Notes under the pieces: model-generated
Database searches by the model: none
The model's input: the letters and a program-made list of their open reading frames with translations, nothing else
What the model was told of the DNA's origin: nothing
In this document: positions 7,033-9,888 of the stretch, piece after piece
Layout of the letters: each line of letters starts with the position of its first letter
Numbering within the stretch: the first letter of the stretch is position 1
NCBI GenBank assembly: GCA_946184255.1
Contig: CAMHFA010000023.1
Location: 1-9,888, forward strand
Source: an uncultured Bacteroidales bacterium
Lineage (GTDB): Bacteria > Bacteroidota > Bacteroidia > Bacteroidales > UBA932
Length of the DNA: 9,888 bases
Direction of reading: 5' to 3'
Made by a program: the position numbers and the translations under genes

Positions 7033-8457
7033 TTAGAATTCTGCGTTCTTTGGAGTCCTGGGGAAGGGGATGACGTCACGGATGTTGGACATTCCGGTGA
7101 CGAAGAGGAGCAGCCTCTCGAATCCGAGTCCGAATCCGCTGTGAGGAACTGTGCCAAAACGTCGGGTGTCTATGTACCATTCGAGGTTCTTACGGCTCAT
7201 TCCGAGTTCGGTAATCCTTCTCTCGAGTTTCTCAAGGGATGCTTCCCTTTCGGAACCACCTATGATTTCACCGATTTTCGGGAAGAGAACGTCCATTCCG
7301 CGCACTGTCTCGCGCCCGGGGGCGCAACCATCATTCTGCTTCATGTAGAAAGCCTTGATAGCCATGGGGAAGTCAGTGAGAATGACAGGCTTGCCGAAAT
7401 GCTTTTCGACCAGGTAGCGCTCGTGCTCACTCTGGAAGTCGGTGCCCCAGCTGACAGGGAACTCAAACTGGACTCCGTTTCTTACAGCCTCTTCAAGAAT
7501 ACTGACAGCATCTGTGTAGGCGAGTCTCTGGAATTCGATTCCAAGCACGCTGCGGAGCCTCTCGATCAGGCCATCGTCGTACTTGTTGTTCAGGAACTGG
7601 AGATCGTCCATGCAGTTGTCAAGGGCATACTGGACCAGGTACTTGACGAATTCCTCGGCAAGTACCATGTTGTCGTTGATGTCGTAGAATGCCATCTCCG
7701 GCTCTATCATCCAGAACTCGGCAAGGTGCCTCGGAGTGTTGGAGTTCTCCGCCCTGAAAGTCGGACCGAAAGTGTAGATTTCTCCGACAGCAGTGGCTCC
7801 AAGTTCACCTTCGAGCTGTCCGCTGACAGTGAGGCTGGTCTTTTTTCCGAAGAAGTCCTTGCTGAAATCCACCCTTCCGTTGTCCTTCTTGGGGACATTC
7901 TCGAGGTTGAGGGTGGTTACCTGGAACATGTCGCCAGCACCTTCGGCATCAGACTCGGTGATAAGGGGGGTGTTCAGATAAACGAACCCCTTGTCGTTGA
8001 AGAATTTATGGATGGCAAAGGCCATTGCATGACGGATCCTCAGGATAGCTCCGAAGGTATTGGTCCTGGGACGCATGTGAGCAACCGTGCGAAGATATTC
8101 AAGGGAAGTGTCCTTTTTCTGGAGCGGATACCTCATGGGGTCGCATTCGCCCAGGACTTCGATCTCGCTTGCCTGGATCTCAACCGCCTGTCCGCTTCCG
8201 ACAGACTCGACCAGGAGTCCTTTGACTGCGAGGCTGGCGCCAGTAGTGATCTTGGCGATGAGAGCTTCATCGAATTTGGCCATGTCGGCTACGACCTGAA
8301 TATTATTGACAGTCGATCCATCGTTGAGTGCGATGAACTTGATCTGTTTGTTTCCTCTTTTTGTCCTGACCCAGCCCTTTGCAAGCACCTCCTGTCCGGG
8401 TGCCGCCTTGAGCAGTTCCTTCACCTTTGTTCTTGTGATTTCGCTCATTCTTGACAT
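7033..8457 (-). CDS. asnS: Asparaginyl-tRNA synthetase
   Basis: Class IIb aminoacyl-tRNA synthetase that charges tRNA-Asn with asparagine using ATP, in the cytosol. The 474-aa length is close to the usual 460-470. An N-terminal OB-fold anticodon-binding domain covers about 20-105 ([19 protein letters not shown] at 26-44). The class II catalytic domain follows, with motif 2 at about 230-255 (FRAE at 234-237, then [15 protein letters not shown]) and motif 3 GFGLGFERL at 441-449. Motif 2 and the GFGLGFERL form favour AsnRS over AspRS, and the length excludes a bacterial AspRS with its GAD insertion. Two ATGs are possible: 8457, or the in-frame one at 8448, which gives MSEITRTKV. The promoter puts the transcript start only about 10 nt before 8457, so 8448 would have the more normal leader. 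First gene of the left-hand operon. Confidence 0.97.
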   Translation of the reverse strand: MSRMSEITRTKVKELLKAAPGQEVLAKGWVRTKRGNKQIKFIALNDGSTVNNIQVVADMAKFDEALIAKITTGASLAVKGLLVESVGSGQAVEIQASEIEVLGECDPMRYPLQKKDTSLEYLRTVAHMRPRTNTFGAILRIRHAMAFAIHKFFNDKGFVYLNTPLITESDAEGAGDMFQVTTLNLENVPKKDNGRVDFSKDFFGKKTSLTVSGQLEGELGATAVGEIYTFGPTFRAENSNTPRHLAEFWMIEPEMAFYDINDNMVLAEEFVKYLVQYALDNCMDDLQFLNNKYDDGLIERLRSVLGIEFQRLAYTDAVSILEEAVRNGVQFEFPVSWGTDFQSEHERYLVEKHFGKPVILTDFPMAIKAFYMKQNDGCAPGRETVRGMDVLFPKIGEIIGGSEREASLEKLERRITELGMSRKNLEWYIDTRRFGTVPHSGFGLGFERLLLFVTGMSNIRDVIPFPRTPKNAEF

Positions 8458-8473
8458 AGTTTTACATATCTCA

Positions 8474-8502
8474 CAAAGATACTAAAAAAACAGCCATGAC
8501 AA
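8474..8502 (-). promoter_or_regulatory. Bacteroidota-type promoter for the asnS operon
   Basis: On the minus strand, TATCTTTG (8481 down to 8474) is an exact match to the Bacteroidota -7 element TAnnTTTG. A TTG at 8502-8500 lies 18 nt upstream, fitting the weak -33 element (TTG/TTTG with a spacer near 19). The spacer carries a run of seven T. The start point should fall a few bases beyond 8474, leaving a leader of only about 10-20 nt before asnS. It is placed just after the exbD terminator and before the first gene of a tightly packed unit, which supports it as the main operon promoter. No operator, riboswitch or leader peptide is visible in so short a leader. Confidence 0.8.
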
Positions 8503-8516
8503 TGGAAGAAATGCAT

Positions 8517-8550
8517 AAAAAAAGGACACACCCAAAGTGCGTCCTTTTTC
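8517..8550 (-). terminator. Rho-independent terminator after the exbD operon
   Basis: Read on the minus strand, a hairpin pairs GGAC (8544-8541 side) with GTCC (8527-8524), then one mismatch (8540/8528), then three more pairs (8539-8537 with 8531-8529), around the 5-nt loop at 8536-8532. An A5/T5 extension flanks the stem, and the 3' arm runs into a seven-T tract (8523-8517). It lies 20 nt beyond the stop codon of the second exbD. The symmetric A/T flanks could let it work in both directions, but no plus-strand gene needs it. Confidence 0.85.
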
Positions 8551-8569
8551 AATGTTATGTCCTGACGGG

Positions 8570-9031
8570 TTACTGTCCAGCCTTTCGGGCTGCGTACATA
8601 ATCTTCAGGGCGGAGCAGCGCCTAAGCTCCTGCTTCACGTCCGTTACAATACCCATCCTGACATCTTCATCAGCTTTGATATCAACCTGCATCAACTGTC
8701 TGTCGGCCTCGCTCATGGCGTCGCGCTCGGCGGCGATGAAGTCGCGGATGTCGTTGGTTGTCTTGAAAGAGTCATTGAGCTGGATCCTGGCCTCGGTTCC
8801 GAACTGGCCTGCATACTGGGCGTTCGGGGAACCGATGTAGATGTAGGATGCCAAGTCCTTCCTTTCAAGCTTTGCAACCTCAGTAGCTTCAGGCAGATGG
8901 ACCCTGACCTTCACTTCACTTGAACGCATCTGCGTAGTGACCATGAAGAAGAACAGGAACATGAACACTATGTCGGAGCTTGTTCCAAGCTCGGGCATGT
9001 CTTTCTTACCACTTCTTTTGAAAATAGGCAT
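8570..9031 (-). CDS. ExbD/TolR-type biopolymer transport protein (second copy, short)
   Basis: Inner-membrane protein of 153 aa in the ExbD/TolR family, which works with ExbB/TolQ to convert proton-motive force into work on TonB or Tol partners. A basic cytoplasmic N-terminus is followed by one membrane helix (about 19-34) that opens with SSD, so D20 is the likely proton-carrying aspartate (equivalent to E. coli ExbD D25). The periplasmic domain ends in MQVDIKADEDVRMGIVTDV (about 114-132) and a final helix-strand, matching the ExbD fold. It lies 17 nt downstream of the first exbD and is preceded by a strong Shine-Dalgarno at 9040-9045. A terminator follows directly, so it is the last gene of its operon. 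It is clearly not a recent duplicate of its neighbour. Which TonB-like protein it serves is not known; the one at 5672-6376 is a candidate. Confidence 0.93.
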   Translation of the reverse strand: MPIFKRSGKKDMPELGTSSDIVFMFLFFFMVTTQMRSSEVKVRVHLPEATEVAKLERKDLASYIYIGSPNAQYAGQFGTEARIQLNDSFKTTNDIRDFIAAERDAMSEADRQLMQVDIKADEDVRMGIVTDVKQELRRCSALKIMYAARKAGQ

Positions 9032-9039
9032 TTGTCGAT

Positions 9040-9045
9040 CCTCCT
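9040..9045 (-). promoter_or_regulatory. Strong Shine-Dalgarno before the second exbD
   Basis: On the minus strand AGGAGG sits 8 nt before the ATG at 9031, in the gap between the two exbD genes. This is a near-perfect anti-16S match with optimal spacing. It confirms the start of the 153-aa protein and stands out because the other starts in the window have no such site, as is usual for Bacteroidota. Confidence 0.8.
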
Positions 9046-9048
9046 GAA

Positions 9049-9627
9049 TTACTTTTTGGCTACATCCTTAGGCTCTGCCTCAGAAATGTTCTGTGGAATG
9101 GCCTCCCTGGCGATCTTCTGCTGGTCCTCTGAGCAGGCATTGTAAACCCTGCCGTAGTGCTGGCGGCAGAAATCGTCGCGGATTTCATTGATGGCCCTCA
9201 CAAGTTCGTTCTGAACTGCGATGTAAGCCTTGTAGCTTGTTCCACGGTCATTCTGAAGTGAGATAACTCCCTTTGTGACAGGATAATCACCGAATCCCTC
9301 AATGCTCTTGACTTCCTTCTCGGGAAGGTTGGGATCATCGTTGGGGTTCGTCATGAATTCCTTGATCTTGTCCTTGAGCTGGCTAACATCCATGAGCTGG
9401 TCACCTGCGAACAGCCTGTCGGAAGAGTTGATCTTCACGATGATGATATTGCGCCTGTTGACCTTCGTGTCCTCGGTCTTCTGGTTCTTGTCAGGCATGG
9501 GAGGCAGACGGCGCACAAGGCCGGACTGCTGGTCCATGGTGGAAACCATCAGGAAGTAGCACAACAGAAGGAAAGCGATGTCGGCTGTTGATTGAGTGTT
9601 CAGACCCGGAGTTTTTCTTTTAGCCAT
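9049..9627 (-). CDS. ExbD/TolR-type biopolymer transport protein (first copy, long)
   Basis: Inner-membrane ExbD-family protein of 192 aa, longer than the usual 130-150. The basic start MAKRKTPGLNTQST leads into one membrane helix (about 15-30) beginning ADIAFLLL, with D16 as the likely proton-carrying aspartate. The periplasmic part carries an extra segment at about 90-115 (PNDDPNLPEKEVKS). It then has VISLQNDRGTSYKAYIAVQ (121-139) and a charged C-terminal helix ending in EAEPKDVAKK, as seen in Bacteroidota ExbD proteins. It starts 9 nt after the small membrane protein and ends 17 nt before the second exbD, so the three are co-transcribed. A pair of unlike ExbD proteins suggests a hetero-oligomeric stator, but this is inference. 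No Shine-Dalgarno is visible before its ATG. Confidence 0.93.
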   Translation of the reverse strand: MAKRKTPGLNTQSTADIAFLLLCYFLMVSTMDQQSGLVRRLPPMPDKNQKTEDTKVNRRNIIIVKINSSDRLFAGDQLMDVSQLKDKIKEFMTNPNDDPNLPEKEVKSIEGFGDYPVTKGVISLQNDRGTSYKAYIAVQNELVRAINEIRDDFCRQHYGRVYNACSEDQQKIAREAIPQNISEAEPKDVAKK

Positions 9628-9636
9628 AGCCGAAAA

Positions 9637-9888
9637 TTATTTGTTGGTGATAGCGCTTCTGATAACTCCGAAGAGGATGGACAGTACAGCTGCACCTCCA
9701 AGGATGTACACCAGCAGCATGATGGTGTCAGTCAACTTGAGCCAAGTTGCGCTTGGCTGATTCTTAACATTGACGACGGGGTCGCCGGAAGCGAGCGCAT
9801 AGGCAATTGCCACGAGAGCGGCTATGCCGACAATCACGAGGATAGCCCTGATAAGGCTCTTCGGATTGTTCCTGGCGGCCTGGATAAG
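9637..9888 (-). CDS. Small membrane protein of the exb operon, partial (5' end beyond right edge)
   Basis: The last 83 or so residues of an inner-membrane protein of unknown function. The frame is open from the window edge: NNPKSLIRAILVIVGIAALV reads straight into the part that could be called from a GTG at 9837, so that GTG is an internal valine and not the start. Two membrane helices are visible, LVIVGIAALVAIAYALA and a second at about IMLLVYILGGAAVLSILFGV, joined by a loop with GDPVVNVKNQPSATW. The C-terminus is ITNK. I recall small proteins of this kind lying between exbB and exbD in Bacteroidales operons, and the 9-nt gap to exbD fits. It could be an accessory stator subunit. It lacks the ExbD aspartate motif and does not look like ExbB, and I assign no function. 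Confidence 0.8.
   Translation of the reverse strand, partial: LIQAARNNPKSLIRAILVIVGIAALVAIAYALASGDPVVNVKNQPSATWLKLTDTIMLLVYILGGAAVLSILFGVIRSAITNK

Noticed and set aside
7141..8454. Plus-strand open frame of 437 codons opposite asnS
   Set aside because: Same in-register antisense effect; asnS has complete class II motifs and there is no promoter or start signal for the plus frame.
9835..9837. GTG at 9837 as the start of the small membrane protein
   Set aside because: The frame continues without a stop to the window edge and encodes sensible sequence (NNPKSLIRA) leading into the membrane helix, so the gene is cut by the edge and does not start here.

Overview
This is a mid-GC window from a member of the Bacteroidota, most likely Bacteroidales. 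Three things point there. The ExbD, TonB-like, uridine kinase and AMP-binding proteins have sequence flavours typical of that order. The one clear promoter matches the Bacteroidota form (TTG, 18-nt spacer, TATCTTTG), not the sigma70 -35/-10 form. Most starts lack a Shine-Dalgarno. The genus cannot be fixed from this sequence. Every credible gene is on the minus strand, so the window reads biologically from right to left.

Right end (about 8570-9888): the tail of a motor operon. It holds a partial small membrane protein (5' end outside the window) and two dissimilar ExbD-type proteins, spaced 9 and 17 nt apart. The second exbD has an exceptionally good Shine-Dalgarno for this phylum. A hairpin terminator with a T-tract lies just after the second exbD. 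An ExbB/MotA-type partner is presumably upstream, outside the window.

Middle and left (1-8457): a second transcription unit driven by the promoter at about 8474-8502. It runs asnS, udk (uridine kinase family), a TonB-like energy transducer, a 729-aa membrane-anchored protein with a putative C-terminal propeller, an AMP-binding acyl-CoA ligase-like enzyme, a dCMP deaminase, and an S41 C-terminal processing protease cut off by the left edge. Junctions range from a 4-nt overlap to a 12-nt gap, so this looks like one seven-gene operon. It mixes housekeeping (tRNA charging, pyrimidine metabolism) with envelope functions (TonB-like protein, anchored propeller protein, periplasmic protease, lipid activation).

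There is no tRNA, rRNA, CRISPR array, insertion sequence or phage-like gene. The only non-coding stretch longer than 20 nt is the 112-nt terminator/promoter gap at 8458-8569. I see no convincing new defence or mobile system. The points most worth checking are the anchored propeller protein coupled to the TonB-like gene and the non-canonical active-site residues in the AMP-binding enzyme and the uridine kinase.
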